This document shows positions 1 to 8,790 of a stretch of 46,440 bases of DNA, piece after piece (positions within the stretch are counted from its first letter, which is position 1; every line of letters begins with the position of its first letter). Source of the stretch: JANQIV01 sp050117315 (lineage in GTDB: Bacteria > Bacteroidota > Ignavibacteria > Ignavibacteriales > Melioribacteraceae); contig JASFMY010000040.1 of assembly GCA_050117315.1 (NCBI GenBank), positions 1 to 46,440 of the forward strand, read 5' to 3'. The notes under the pieces are model-generated. The model saw nothing but the letters and a program-made list of their open reading frames with translations. It had not been told where the DNA came from and did not search any database. Both the position numbers and the translations under genes were made by a program.

Positions 1-76
1 ATTATGCGCTATAACTTATTACCCCGGCAATAATATTCAATGCAAAAGAATAGTTCAAGATTAATGAAGTAACAAT

Positions 77-165
77 AATTTGGTTTCGGATTTTTCCATA
101 AACTTCTCTCTTTGTAAGAGAGATAAGTGTGAGTTCATAAAAAAACAAAATCCGAAACCAAATTT
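77..165. repeat. Palindromic repeat, family 1, diverged copy
   Basis: The ends are inverted: AATTTGGTTTCGGATTT on the left pairs with AAATCCGAAACCAAATTT on the right. Inside is a CTCTCTTT/AAGAGAG-type hairpin and a GTGAGTTC segment shared with the other family 1 copies at 454, 2717, 6051 and 22008. It differs from them in having TTTCGGA instead of TTTTGGGA and no outer TACACAAGCC arm. It has no coding capacity. Confidence 0.75.
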
Positions 166-213
166 ACACCACAACAATGCAACCTATTTTATTGCCGGAG
201 CAATATATTTATT

Positions 214-400
214 AGAGTTTCTGCAAAAAAAAAAAATTGTCATTTCGAACCCGTTTTTTGGGTGAGCCTGTGCGCCTTTGGCGTATCTTTTTGGCGGAAA
301 ATCTTTCAATTAGAGTACAATTTCAAAGATTTCTCTCCCGATAAAAAGCATCGAGATCGAAATGACAAAACGTTTAGATATCTAATTTTGCAAAAACTCT
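214..400. repeat. MITE-like repeat, family 2, copy 1 (long form)
   Basis: The ends form a terminal inverted repeat (AGAGTTTCTGCAAAA on the left, TTTTGCAAAAACTCT on the right). The inner arms contain CATTTCGA and AAATCTTTCAATTAGAGTAC. The same element occurs reverse-complemented and shorter at 2865-3003. This copy carries extra sequence around 268-300 and 340-360. No transposase is present, so if mobile it would have to be mobilised in trans. Confidence 0.8.
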
Positions 401-453
401 ATTTTAGATTCCCTTTCTTTTTCCGGGGAAATGATCTGTTCTTTTATTACTGC

Positions 454-569
454 CATACTTGTTGCAAATTGGTTTTGGGATTTAGTTTTTATTTAGAACT
501 CACCTAAATCCTCTCTTAAAAAGAGAGGACTTTATGGCAAAATCCCAAAACCAATTTGGCTTGTGTATA
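454..569. repeat. Palindromic repeat, family 1
   Basis: The arms ATACTTGTTGCAAATTGG and CCAATTTGGCTTGTGTAT are imperfect inverted repeats. They enclose a GGTTTTGGGATTT/AAATCCCAAAACC pair and a central CCTCTCTTAAAAAGAGAGG hairpin. It has the same orientation as the copies at 2717-2862 and 22008-22158 and the opposite orientation to 6051-6164. Confidence 0.85.
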
Positions 570-631
570 TGTCAAATATAATCCCTTAAAATGAAATGAG
601 GATAAATTATATTATCCGGGAAATTGATGCC

Positions 632-676
632 GTAGAGACATGCCCTCCTCGGCGGGCAAACACGGCATGTCTCTAC
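632..676. repeat. Interrupted copy of the GTAGAGACATGCC palindrome (family 3)
   Basis: GTAGAGACATGCC (632-644) and GGCATGTCTCTAC (664-676) are perfect inverted repeats separated by 19 bases. Uninterrupted copies lie at 43886-43913 and 46068-46095. This one sits just downstream of the stop of the minus-strand gene ending at 708, so it could act as a transcript-end hairpin. Confidence 0.85.
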
Positions 677-707
677 AGGTAAAATGAAAAAATATCTTAC
701 GTTTTTA

Positions 708-2669
708 TTACTCCCCGGTATCAAGTTGTAAGTTTGCCATCTTTTGTATTTTACCCTCCGGCTTAATATGAAACGGATTTTTCATATTCTTGGTTTTATT
801 ATCACTTATAAAAACCGTAAGAACAGGTTTTGTTAATGCTTCTTTTATTTTTTCTACGGTGGTTGCAGTCGGGTCAAAGAAAATGTAACCGTATGGTTCG
901 TCAATATAACGCGTAGAAAATCTTACAATCGCTTCGTCGGCAGATAAATGGCTAGTCAACGAGCCGAAATATCTTCTATATGCGGGTTTACCGGCTTCAG
1001 GCATCGGGAAACAATATACGGATAATTGATCTTCCCCGTATTCGTCATATCCGTTAAACTTTCTGTCGTAAGTCCTGAATATACGTCTTTTATAATCAAC
1101 AACAGACAACGTTCCTTTATTTTCACCTTCGCCTTCAGCTTCAAAGTTAAGTTCTATCTCTTCTTCGCCTTTGGCTTTTTTGGCTATTACGGATTCCTTT
1201 TCCAGCAGTTTTAATATTTCATCCGGACCTGTTTTGGATTCATCATAAAAAATAACGGTTTTTACCGGCTCGCCGAAATGAGTTTCGAACCCGTAAATTC
1301 CTTCATCTTCTCTAAAAAGATAGAACAGGTTGTTATTGTCGACAATATCGAATAGACCTAAAATGCCGATTTCCCATACGGATAAATAATCTATTGAATT
1401 TCCTTTAATTATTCTTACTTCTTGTTTTCTCGGAGTAAAAAGAGATTTTTTAACATCCGTTTCCGTTATTTGCTCCGGAGAGTAATAAACTTTTACCGTA
1501 TGAGAACTGGCGTAGGCATCCAAACCGTAAATACCGTGAACAGCCTCTAATTGACCTTGCAGAGATTTTGCACTCCCGTAACATTTTACGTTTTTTAAAT
1601 CTGTTTGTTCATAGACTGCAACTTTATCAAGTTTATTAAAATTTCCCCATCTTTCAGAAATTGTTGTAAACTCTACTTCGGTAGAAGCGCCCAAACTTAG
1701 AAAGATCAATACCGCTACTGCAATCGGCGATAAATATTTCAGCCTGGAAGATTTATTAATTGTAAGCACGTTTTCGGTAGGACATGAATAAACACAATCG
1801 GTGCATAAATTACAATCAATATGGTCAACTTTTTCCGTGTCCGATATTTTTATTCCTTGGGGGCATTTTAGATCACATAATCCGCAGTTGGTACATTTAT
1901 CAGTATTGCGGGTAATCTTAACAACGGGAAGGAAAAAACTTTTGAATAATCCAAGCTCATTTACCAATCCTACTATTACCAAACCCAGGATCAACCAGAT
2001 CAAACTAATTTCGGCACCCAGGGCAACTGCTGCAACGTATATTATTATAAGACCACCGGCTGCTACAACATTAAGGAATACATTGCTTATTGCTCCTAGA
2101 GGACATAAATACCTGCACCAAAACTGTCTGAAAAACAAAGAGCCTAAGATTGTTATAACAAATGCGGGTATTGCAAAATAAAGTGCTATATCGCTGTTAT
2201 TAAAAAGATTTACGGAAGCAAAGTAAGGATCGAACTCTTTACAGAAAAGTTCACTGCTTGTTACAGTAAAATAAAGAGTTATAAACAGTAAAGCATATTT
2301 AAGTATACGTAAAGGTTTATCCAGGAATAGAGGCAAATCAATTCTTATCTTAAGTTTCTTTCCTAACTTCCCTATCCATTCAGTTACTGTTCCTACGGGA
2401 CAAACATAACTGCAAAACAGTTTGCCAAAAATAATTACACCAATTATTAAACCGATTCCCAAAAGAACTTGTGTTTCACTCATCTGACAGGACATGGTTC
2501 CCTGGTCAATTTTGCTGCCAAGTGAAGAAATTCCTCCAAATGGGCAGTATGCTTCAAAATCGGCGACATATGCAGAATCGAACAAAGGTCTTAAGGCTAC
2601 ATAACCTATTAAGGCCAATATTACCGATTGAAAAGCAATACGCACAGTATTTGTTTTTTTTAGTTTCAT
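708..2669 (-). CDS. Polyferredoxin-type 4Fe-4S membrane protein (NapH/NosR-like) with C-terminal HMA-like repeats
   Basis: Predicted inner-membrane electron-transfer protein of 653 residues. Hydrophobic segments lie at about 10-30, 68-88, 122-138, 162-180, 200-235 and 312-328. Motifs CSYVCPVG (86-93) and CRYLCPLG (185-192) are the paired cysteine motifs of NapH/NosR-like polyferredoxins. Two ferredoxin-type 4Fe-4S motifs follow (CTNCGLCDLKCP at 259-270, CNLCTDCVYSCP at 286-297). After residue about 330 the protein is soluble, with three stretches resembling the strand-helix pattern of heavy-metal-associated domains ('VKVYYSPEQ', 'VIFYDESKT', 'YIFFDPTAT') but without the CxxC metal site. No FMN-binding domain is seen. 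The electron donor and acceptor are unknown. The ATG start lies close to the repeat at 2717. The gene stands alone between repeat clusters. The class is firm, the role is not. Confidence 0.8.
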   Translation of the reverse strand: MKLKKTNTVRIAFQSVILALIGYVALRPLFDSAYVADFEAYCPFGGISSLGSKIDQGTMSCQMSETQVLLGIGLIIGVIIFGKLFCSYVCPVGTVTEWIGKLGKKLKIRIDLPLFLDKPLRILKYALLFITLYFTVTSSELFCKEFDPYFASVNLFNNSDIALYFAIPAFVITILGSLFFRQFWCRYLCPLGAISNVFLNVVAAGGLIIIYVAAVALGAEISLIWLILGLVIVGLVNELGLFKSFFLPVVKITRNTDKCTNCGLCDLKCPQGIKISDTEKVDHIDCNLCTDCVYSCPTENVLTINKSSRLKYLSPIAVAVLIFLSLGASTEVEFTTISERWGNFNKLDKVAVYEQTDLKNVKCYGSAKSLQGQLEAVHGIYGLDAYASSHTVKVYYSPEQITETDVKKSLFTPRKQEVRIIKGNSIDYLSVWEIGILGLFDIVDNNNLFYLFREDEGIYGFETHFGEPVKTVIFYDESKTGPDEILKLLEKESVIAKKAKGEEEIELNFEAEGEGENKGTLSVVDYKRRIFRTYDRKFNGYDEYGEDQLSVYCFPMPEAGKPAYRRYFGSLTSHLSADEAIVRFSTRYIDEPYGYIFFDPTATTVEKIKEALTKPVLTVFISDNKTKNMKNPFHIKPEGKIQKMANLQLDTGE

Positions 2670-2716
2670 AACAACTCCAAATAAAAAACGATTTATAAGT
2701 TTTCACCTAATCTTTT

Positions 2717-2862
2717 GTATACACAAGCCAAATTGGTTTTGGGATTTAGTTTTTATTTAGAACTCACCTAAATCCTCCCCGCCTCCCAAAGTCTCGTACA
2801 GCGGGCAGGTCTTAAAAAGAGAGGACTTTATGGCAAAATCCCAAAACCGATTTGTAACAAAT
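2717..2862. repeat. Palindromic repeat, family 1, with nested GC-rich hairpin
   Basis: The left arm GTATACACAAGCCAAATTGG and the internal TTTTGGGATTT match the other family copies. The right arm is diverged (CCAAAACCGATTTGTAAC). The central hairpin is enlarged by a GC-rich segment at about 2777-2807 (CCCGCCTCCC...GCGGGCAGG), which is also present in the copy at 22008-22158. Confidence 0.85.
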
Positions 2863-2864
2863 AT

Positions 2865-3003
2865 AGAGTTTCTGCAAAATTAGATATCTAAACGTTTTGT
2901 CATTTCGACCGGAGGGAGAAATCTTTGAAATTGTACTCTAATTGAAAGATTTCTCACCCAAAAAACGGGTTCGAAATGACAATTTTTTTTTTGCAGAAAC
3001 TCT
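2865..3003. repeat. MITE-like repeat, family 2, copy 2 (short form)
   Basis: A perfect 15-base terminal inverted repeat (AGAGTTTCTGCAAAA / TTTTGCAGAAACTCT) bounds the element. Its interior is the reverse complement of the element at 214-400, without that copy's two insertions. It abuts the family 1 repeat ending at 2862. It lies downstream of the M16 protease stop and upstream of the ferredoxin-type gene. Confidence 0.85.
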
Positions 3004-3060
3004 TATATATAAATTTTTCGTCTAAGTTGAATCAACATTTTCCAGTAAAGCTATTTCTAT

Positions 3061-5874
3061 TTATAATTCGTTAACCAAACCGTCCAGGGCACTCTCTTCA
3101 ATGGGCCCGTCTACTACTATTACAAATTCGTCAAGTGTAAAGTATTTTTTTGCTACTCTGAGAACATCTTCTTTTGTTACTTTTTGTATTCTCTCAGCTT
3201 TTTTGTCAAAATAATCAAAGGGTTTCTTCTCTTTTATTAAATCGAAAACCCTGCTTGCAACATCGTCGGGTGTTTCAATAAAAAACGGCAGCAAACCAAG
3301 GCGTCTTTGTTTTGCCGTTACAAGTTCTTCGTCCGTAACGCCGTTTTCAAAAAGTTTTTCTATTTCCTTAAAAACACCTTTAATAACTTTTGTTGTATTT
3401 TCGGGAGCTGTTTTCGTATTAAATTTCCAGTATCCCGTACCTTCGCTAATGGACCAAAGTTCACTCTTAATACCGTAAATCAGTCCTTGTTTATCTCTCA
3501 ATTCAACACCCATACGCGAGGTTAAAGCGCTGCCGGCAAGTATGTAATTAAGAACTTTTACGATCTCTTCTTCATCCGGATCAACTTTGTCAACCGGCTC
3601 AAATCCTATATTGATTGTACATTCGGTATAATCGTTTTCGGTAAACACTTTTATTTCTTTTTTGTTTAGTTCTTGAACCGGAGGTGTTTCCATTCTCTCT
3701 AAAAAATTATCGCTGCCTTTCCAGTTGCCATAATATTTATCGGCAAGCTCTTTCATTGCTTCGGGTTTCAAATCACCGACCATTAACATGGTGATGTTCT
3801 GAGGCTGAAAATATTTATCGTGCAGTTCCAATAAATCGTTTCTTGTAATACTGTTTATAGAAGCTTCAGTACTTTGGTATTGCGAAAGAGGATGGTTTTC
3901 AAAAATCTCATTATACATATAATAGAAAGCTTTCATACCTGTTGATTTAAAACGTTTCTTAGCTCTAAGCGCAAACCTCGGACGAAGTTTTTCAATTTCG
4001 GAATCCAACAAAGACGGGGCGGTAACTACATCATAACCTGTACTCATCATTTCTTCAGCGTCATCTATTAATGAATTGCCCTGGAAGTAAAATGCTTTAT
4101 AACTACCGCTGGTCCTAAACGAGAACGGTACAAAAGCCATCCTTTCGGATATTGTTTCATAGTCCATACTTTCTGTCCCGCGATTCATTACCTCCGCCAG
4201 CAAGGAAGAAATACCGGGTTTTTCTCCTTCAAGGTTTTCCGGGATGAAACCGGTTTCTATTAAACCGACAACCGAAACGGTAGGGACGAGATGATTTTCT
4301 ATAGTGTAAAGCGTTATACCGTTTTTTAATTTCATTGTCTTAATCATAGGTTCTATTTTATTAACGCCTATAGTTTCGTCATTCATGATAGCAAATGCAT
4401 TCTGCATTGCATCGGCTTCATCTTTTGAAGGCTGGTAATAAAAAACATCATCGTCTTGCCAGTTCAAAGTTTCGGTATTATCGTCATCGTAATCTTGACC
4501 GGTATTACTACTACTAATATTATCGCTTTCTTCTTCCCTGGGGTATCCGTATGAAACAACAACCTGATCTTTCTTAAAGTATTTATCCATTACTTTCATA
4601 ATGTCTTCTTTTGTTACGGATAAAACCCTTTGTTCAAATTCGGAGCGGAAATCCCAGCCGTAAAAAGCTTCATACCTGCTTATCAGCGATCCCAAATCCG
4701 CATTCTTAACATAATTGGTAGCCATGTTAAATTTGTAGCGATTTTTGATCTTTTGTAGTTCATGATCGCTGACCTCTTCTTTTTTCATTAAATCTATTTC
4801 TTCCCATATAAGGTTCTCAACCTTATCAATACTACTGTCCGGTTTTATACTTGCAGATATCCTGAACAAGGTAGGGTCTTTACTCATACCGAATCCGCCT
4901 GAAACATAGGATACAATAGATTTATCCTCCACAAGTTTTTTGTTTAAACGGGAATCCCGGCTTCTTTCACAAAGTATCATGCCACCAACGCGTAAAGCAG
5001 CAGCATCGGGATCAAGATAATTCGGGATAACAAATGCCATCCTCATTATCGGCTGTGTAATATCTTCGTGATACAGGGTAAAGGTTTTTCTTGTTTTTGC
5101 AGCTTCCTGTACTGTCCAGAGATCTTCAATATCCGCTCCCTTTTCTATATTCCCGTAATGTTTATTTACAAGCTTCAAAATATTATCTGTTTCAAAATCG
5201 CCGACGAGTACTAAGAAAGCATTGTTGGGAGTATAATAGTTTTTGTAATAATCATAGGCATCGTCGCGGGTTACATGCCTAATATCGCTGGGCCAACCTA
5301 TAATAGGGTCACGATTCGGGTGCGAAAAGAATGCCATTGAATTCATTATCTCTCTCATAATACCCGATGATCTACTTTCCGAACGCATTCTTCTTTCTTG
5401 CAGTATAACTTCTATTTCCGAACTGAATTCATCGGGATCAAAAATGCAGTTCTGCATCCTGTCGGACTCAATGTCCATAGCAATTTCAATTTTATCGGCG
5501 GGCATATATTCGTAGTAACCCGTCATATCGGTTGAAGTAAAAGCGTTAAAAATTCCCGAGTTTGCAGAAATGGTTTTTGAAACCTCTCCTTTATTATATC
5601 TTTCTGTACCTTTGAACATCATATGCTCAACAATATGTGATATGCCGGTTATACCGAGTTTTTCATTCCGGGAACCGACTTTATATGTAAGTTGATGATA
5701 AATAAGCGGGGCAATGTGCCTTTCCATTGTCAAAACAGTTAAACCATTAGCCAACTCGTGTCTATATACTTTCCCTTCCTCGTATTTAGCACCGGGCTTT
5801 GCCTCGAGTTGAAAAACCATTAACAATATTATTAAAGAAAAAAGGAACTTCTTGCTCTTTCCGGTACAATTCAT
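3061..5874 (-). CDS. Periplasmic zinc protease, M16 (pitrilysin/insulinase) family, two-domain
   Basis: The 937-residue protein has an N-terminal signal peptide (hydrophobic about 9-22). The first M16 domain carries the inverted zinc motif HxxEH as HIVEH (His80, Glu83, His84) and a downstream glutamate near Glu160 in VILQERRM, at the spacing expected for the third zinc ligand. The second M16-like domain (from about residue 510) lacks HxxEH but keeps the Arg793/Tyr800 pair (ELRDKQGLIY) that shapes the substrate cleft in the family. Length and layout fit the long bacterial processing-peptidase type. An acidic linker (about 460-480) joins the halves. An AAGGA ribosome site precedes the ATG. It is the next gene on the same strand after the TonB/ABC operon, separated by a repeat. 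By analogy with FusC it could degrade imported proteins, which is inference. Confidence 0.9.
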   Translation of the reverse strand: MNCTGKSKKFLFSLIILLMVFQLEAKPGAKYEEGKVYRHELANGLTVLTMERHIAPLIYHQLTYKVGSRNEKLGITGISHIVEHMMFKGTERYNKGEVSKTISANSGIFNAFTSTDMTGYYEYMPADKIEIAMDIESDRMQNCIFDPDEFSSEIEVILQERRMRSESRSSGIMREIMNSMAFFSHPNRDPIIGWPSDIRHVTRDDAYDYYKNYYTPNNAFLVLVGDFETDNILKLVNKHYGNIEKGADIEDLWTVQEAAKTRKTFTLYHEDITQPIMRMAFVIPNYLDPDAAALRVGGMILCERSRDSRLNKKLVEDKSIVSYVSGGFGMSKDPTLFRISASIKPDSSIDKVENLIWEEIDLMKKEEVSDHELQKIKNRYKFNMATNYVKNADLGSLISRYEAFYGWDFRSEFEQRVLSVTKEDIMKVMDKYFKKDQVVVSYGYPREEESDNISSSNTGQDYDDDNTETLNWQDDDVFYYQPSKDEADAMQNAFAIMNDETIGVNKIEPMIKTMKLKNGITLYTIENHLVPTVSVVGLIETGFIPENLEGEKPGISSLLAEVMNRGTESMDYETISERMAFVPFSFRTSGSYKAFYFQGNSLIDDAEEMMSTGYDVVTAPSLLDSEIEKLRPRFALRAKKRFKSTGMKAFYYMYNEIFENHPLSQYQSTEASINSITRNDLLELHDKYFQPQNITMLMVGDLKPEAMKELADKYYGNWKGSDNFLERMETPPVQELNKKEIKVFTENDYTECTINIGFEPVDKVDPDEEEIVKVLNYILAGSALTSRMGVELRDKQGLIYGIKSELWSISEGTGYWKFNTKTAPENTTKVIKGVFKEIEKLFENGVTDEELVTAKQRRLGLLPFFIETPDDVASRVFDLIKEKKPFDYFDKKAERIQKVTKEDVLRVAKKYFTLDEFVIVVDGPIEESALDGLVNEL

Positions 5875-6050
5875 TTTTACGTAATCCTTATTTTATTTTT
5901 GATTAGTCTTCTGTATCAATACTTTTGCTTTGATTCTTATATTTTTTGTCTTTCAATGGAGCTCTTAATAAGAATTGTTTTCTCCTCCATACTTAACTCT
6001 CTATATTTATGCGTGATTTCATTTGAAAATAATTATCAAAAAAACGGGAG

Positions 6051-6164
6051 ATATACATGTTGCAAATTGGTTTTGGGATTTTGCCGTAAAATCCTCTCTT
6101 TTTAAGAGAGGATTTAGGTGAGTTCTAAAAAAACAAAATACCAAAACCAATTTGGCTTGTGTAT
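6051..6164. repeat. Palindromic repeat, family 1, inverted orientation
   Basis: This copy reads in the opposite direction to the others (GTTGCAAATTGGTTTTGGGATTTTGCC ... GAGTTC ... CCAAAACCAATTTGGC, in parts). It is wrapped by a further inverted pair, AAAACGGGAGATATACA and TGTATAAATTATCCCCCGTTTT, extending it to about 6043-6180. It fills the gap just downstream of the truncated M28 gene. The rest of 5875-6050 is AT-rich with no recognisable gene or peptidase remnant. Confidence 0.8.
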
Positions 6165-6187
6165 AAATTATCCCCCGTTTTTATTTT

Positions 6188-6475
6188 TTACTTTTTGCTA
6201 TCCGCTTTATCCGGATTAAGTAAATCGGCATAAGACGTAAAACCGTATCCATAAAATTTCCGGGCTATAAAACGAGCCGCTTGAAGATTCTCCTCAGTTC
6301 CGGCGGCCCGTCCTTTCATATCATCAGAGGCTAAATATATTGTTGTATTTTTTATGTCCTCTCTATTTATATACTTTAAACCACCCTGGTATCCATCAAT
6401 CAACCGTGAAAATACTGAAGACGTAACACCAAGGATAAAAAAAACAGAAACAAGACTAACAACATTTTTTTTCAC
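6188..6475 (-). pseudogene. Truncated M28 aminopeptidase, N-terminal fragment
   Basis: Ninety-five codons from a GTG start give a signal peptide (hydrophobic about 4-21) followed by YLASDDMKGRAAGT (about 48-61) and NLQAARFIARKF. This matches the N-terminal part of secreted M28 peptidases, which usually run to 350-550 residues. The protein stops after ADSKK, before any zinc ligand, so it cannot be an active enzyme. The stop lies about 25 bases from the family 1 repeat at 6051-6164, consistent with loss of the 3' part by a repeat-linked deletion. It begins 23 bases after the upstream gene, so it was probably the last gene of the operon. A short secreted protein cannot be excluded. Confidence 0.65.
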
Positions 6476-6498
6476 TAACTATTTCCCTACCGGCAAAT

Positions 6499-8739
6499 TT
6501 ATTTTAAATAAACCATTTTTTTAGTTTGTACCAACGTACCTGTTTTCAGCTGATAGAAATAAACTCCCGATGAAAGTTTATTGACCGCCGGGTTAAACGC
6601 TATCTTATAACTACCGGCCGTCTGAAGTTCGTTAACCAATGTAGCGACTTCTCTACCCAATATATCGTATACCTTTAGCTCCACTTCGGAACTGCTATTA
6701 ATTTCATACGAGATATAAGTAGAGGGGTTAAACGGATTGGGATAATTCTGATTCAGCTTAAAAGATTCTGCAATTGTTTCTTCATCATCAACAGCTGAAA
6801 CAACGGAAGAATTCGTATAAATATTGGTTGAATTACCTGCTAAAAATATATATCCCGAAGGAGTTAGAGCAATGTCGTTAACACTTTTTGTAGAGTCCAT
6901 TACATCGTAGTCTACATCTTCAACGGACCATGTTGACCCTGAATCGGTTGACTTAAATAAACCTATATCTTTAGGCTTAGACGAACTATAACCTACAGCC
7001 CAAAGTTCATCATTATTATATTTAACACCGTTTAGCTTGTGTCCCAGTCCTTCAACAGCTACATATTTCCAGTTAGCTCCGCCGTCTGTTGTTTTCAGAA
7101 TAACATCATTTCCAACGGCAACTGCGTCGGTTGAACTTGTGAAGACAACGTCATATAGATCTAAATCTTCCGGAACGTCCGTTATAGTAGCAAGCTGCCA
7201 GTTACTTCCGCCGTCGGAAGTATATAATATCTTCATATCTTCCGCCACAACAGCACCTATCTGTGTATTGGCAAAAGCAACAGATCTAAGATTTGCCTCT
7301 GCTATTCCGGTTGTCAGCGTCCATGAGGCACCGCCGTCTGTAGTTTTATAAATAACGTCAACATCGTTTCCAGATTTTCCAACAACAAAACCCGTGTTTT
7401 CGTCAAAGAAGTAAAGCCCATATCGAATTACACTTGAAACCGCAGTATCATTTATAACCGCTTCCCAAGTTTCTCCGCCGTCTGTAGTTTTTGAGACCAT
7501 ACTGTAACTGTGGCCAGCATATCCCACATTTTCATTAACAAAATAAATTTTCTGAATGTTGGGTGCTACTTTGTTGTCGTAAACAAAACCAGCTTCCCAA
7601 TCGTTACCGCCATTGGTAGATTTAAAGATAGTTCCATTACTGCCTGCAGCATATATAATGTTGTCCGAAACAGCAGAGAGAGAGTATATTGTAGCAGAGG
7701 GAATATCTGTTAATAATTCCCAGGTATCACCAAAATCATTCGAGGAAAATCTTATTTCAGAATTACCTACTACAAATACGTCATCTTGAGAACCTTTTAT
7801 TCCGGTTAGAGTTGCACCGCAAGGAATATCTATCGGGATCCAATTAGCACCGCCGTCGCTTGTTCTAACGGCAATACTTCCCATAGCCCCTCCGCCTATT
7901 GCAATTCCGTTGTTTTCATCTTTAAAATAAACATCATATAAATTGGCGTATGTTTTGTTGGCATCTGTTTGTTCCAAATAAGTCCATGTAGCTCCGCCGT
8001 CGGTTGTTTTAAGATGAATGCTCGGTTGTGCGCCTGATGTTGACCCCCAGCCCACAACATAAGCAACATCTTTGCTGTACATGTCAATACCTTTTAGGTC
8101 GGTTCTTGAGTAATTTATCGTAGAAGGCATATCCGGCAGAGTTGCACCTGTCCAGGTGCTTCCGTCCTTTGTATAAAAAATGTCCATTTTACCGGAGCCT
8201 CCGCCGACTACAATACCGGATTCATCATCGTAAAAATCCATTGCTTCTAAGTCGCCCATGGTGCTGTCAACAACAATTTCCCAATTTGTACCGCCATCGG
8301 TTGTATATACCACCTGACCTGCTTTTGAAGTAGAAGACATTACCCAGCCTTTTAAGGAGTTGGCAAAGTATATACCATAAATTGTTCCGCCGGATAATGA
8401 ATCGGGGACAGGAATAGAACTCCATGATTGTCCGCCGTCGGTTGTTTTATAAATAAAATAATCGTCACCTCCTACAAAACCGGTATCGGCATCTATAAAA
8501 AATACCGCTTCAAGATCTTCCGTTATACCTGCATTCAAATCGGTAACGGTTTCTCCGCCGTCCTCGGTTTTTCCTACATAACCATCGTCTCCCACATACC
8601 AGCCGGTTGTATTATTAACAAAATATAATGCAGAAAACGAAGCACCGTTTTCCGTTAAAACTTGCCGCCATTCCTGCGCATTCACATTAACCGTTAAAAG
8701 ATATAGAGTAACTATAAGCCACCAGTATTTAACTTTCAT
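6499..8739 (-). CDS. Secreted YCF48/BNR-like beta-propeller repeat protein with C-terminal sorting domain
   Basis: The 746-residue protein has a signal peptide (about 5-21). About 13 repeats of the type KTTDGGATW (variants such as YTSDGGSNW and KSTNGGNDW), each after a GW.VG or G..VG strand, run from about residue 50 to 640. This is the pattern of YCF48-like/sialidase-type propellers. The last 80 or so residues form the sorting/FlgD-like Ig domain, opening with NYPNPFNPSTYISYEI and containing YDILGREVATLVN and SSGVYFYQLK. Such tails direct proteins through type IX secretion or to the surface in Bacteroidota and relatives. An AGAGG ribosome site precedes the ATG. It is downstream of the barrel gene by 51 bases. 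The ligand is unknown; an assembly or binding role at the cell surface is inference. Confidence 0.85.
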   Translation of the reverse strand: MKVKYWWLIVTLYLLTVNVNAQEWRQVLTENGASFSALYFVNNTTGWYVGDDGYVGKTEDGGETVTDLNAGITEDLEAVFFIDADTGFVGGDDYFIYKTTDGGQSWSSIPVPDSLSGGTIYGIYFANSLKGWVMSSTSKAGQVVYTTDGGTNWEIVVDSTMGDLEAMDFYDDESGIVVGGGSGKMDIFYTKDGSTWTGATLPDMPSTINYSRTDLKGIDMYSKDVAYVVGWGSTSGAQPSIHLKTTDGGATWTYLEQTDANKTYANLYDVYFKDENNGIAIGGGAMGSIAVRTSDGGANWIPIDIPCGATLTGIKGSQDDVFVVGNSEIRFSSNDFGDTWELLTDIPSATIYSLSAVSDNIIYAAGSNGTIFKSTNGGNDWEAGFVYDNKVAPNIQKIYFVNENVGYAGHSYSMVSKTTDGGETWEAVINDTAVSSVIRYGLYFFDENTGFVVGKSGNDVDVIYKTTDGGASWTLTTGIAEANLRSVAFANTQIGAVVAEDMKILYTSDGGSNWQLATITDVPEDLDLYDVVFTSSTDAVAVGNDVILKTTDGGANWKYVAVEGLGHKLNGVKYNNDELWAVGYSSSKPKDIGLFKSTDSGSTWSVEDVDYDVMDSTKSVNDIALTPSGYIFLAGNSTNIYTNSSVVSAVDDEETIAESFKLNQNYPNPFNPSTYISYEINSSSEVELKVYDILGREVATLVNELQTAGSYKIAFNPAVNKLSSGVYFYQLKTGTLVQTKKMVYLK

Positions 8740-8790
8740 TTTGTACCTCTTAGTTTATTAAATGATATAAATAGTCTTTATATAAAAAAA

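Larger units (their letters stand above)
1..707. other. Left-edge intergenic region filled with repeats
   Basis: No convincing coding region is visible here. The stretch holds two copies of one palindromic repeat family (77-165 and 454-569), one copy of a second family (214-400) and one copy of the interrupted short palindrome (632-676). Bases 1-76 show nothing recognisable. Short open frames in this stretch simply read through the palindromes and have no plausible start or composition, so I treat them as noise. Confidence 0.7.

Noticed and set aside
262..507. Open frame of 81 codons near the left edge
   Set aside because: It reads through two palindromic repeats; the predicted protein is just the translated repeat.
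5899..6105. Possible remainder of the M28 peptidase or a small gene
   Set aside because: On both strands the sequence gives no peptidase motif, and the open frame runs into the repeat.
7037..7351. Plus-strand open frame inside the propeller gene
   Set aside because: It is the reverse reading of the DGG..W repeats and shows no gene features.
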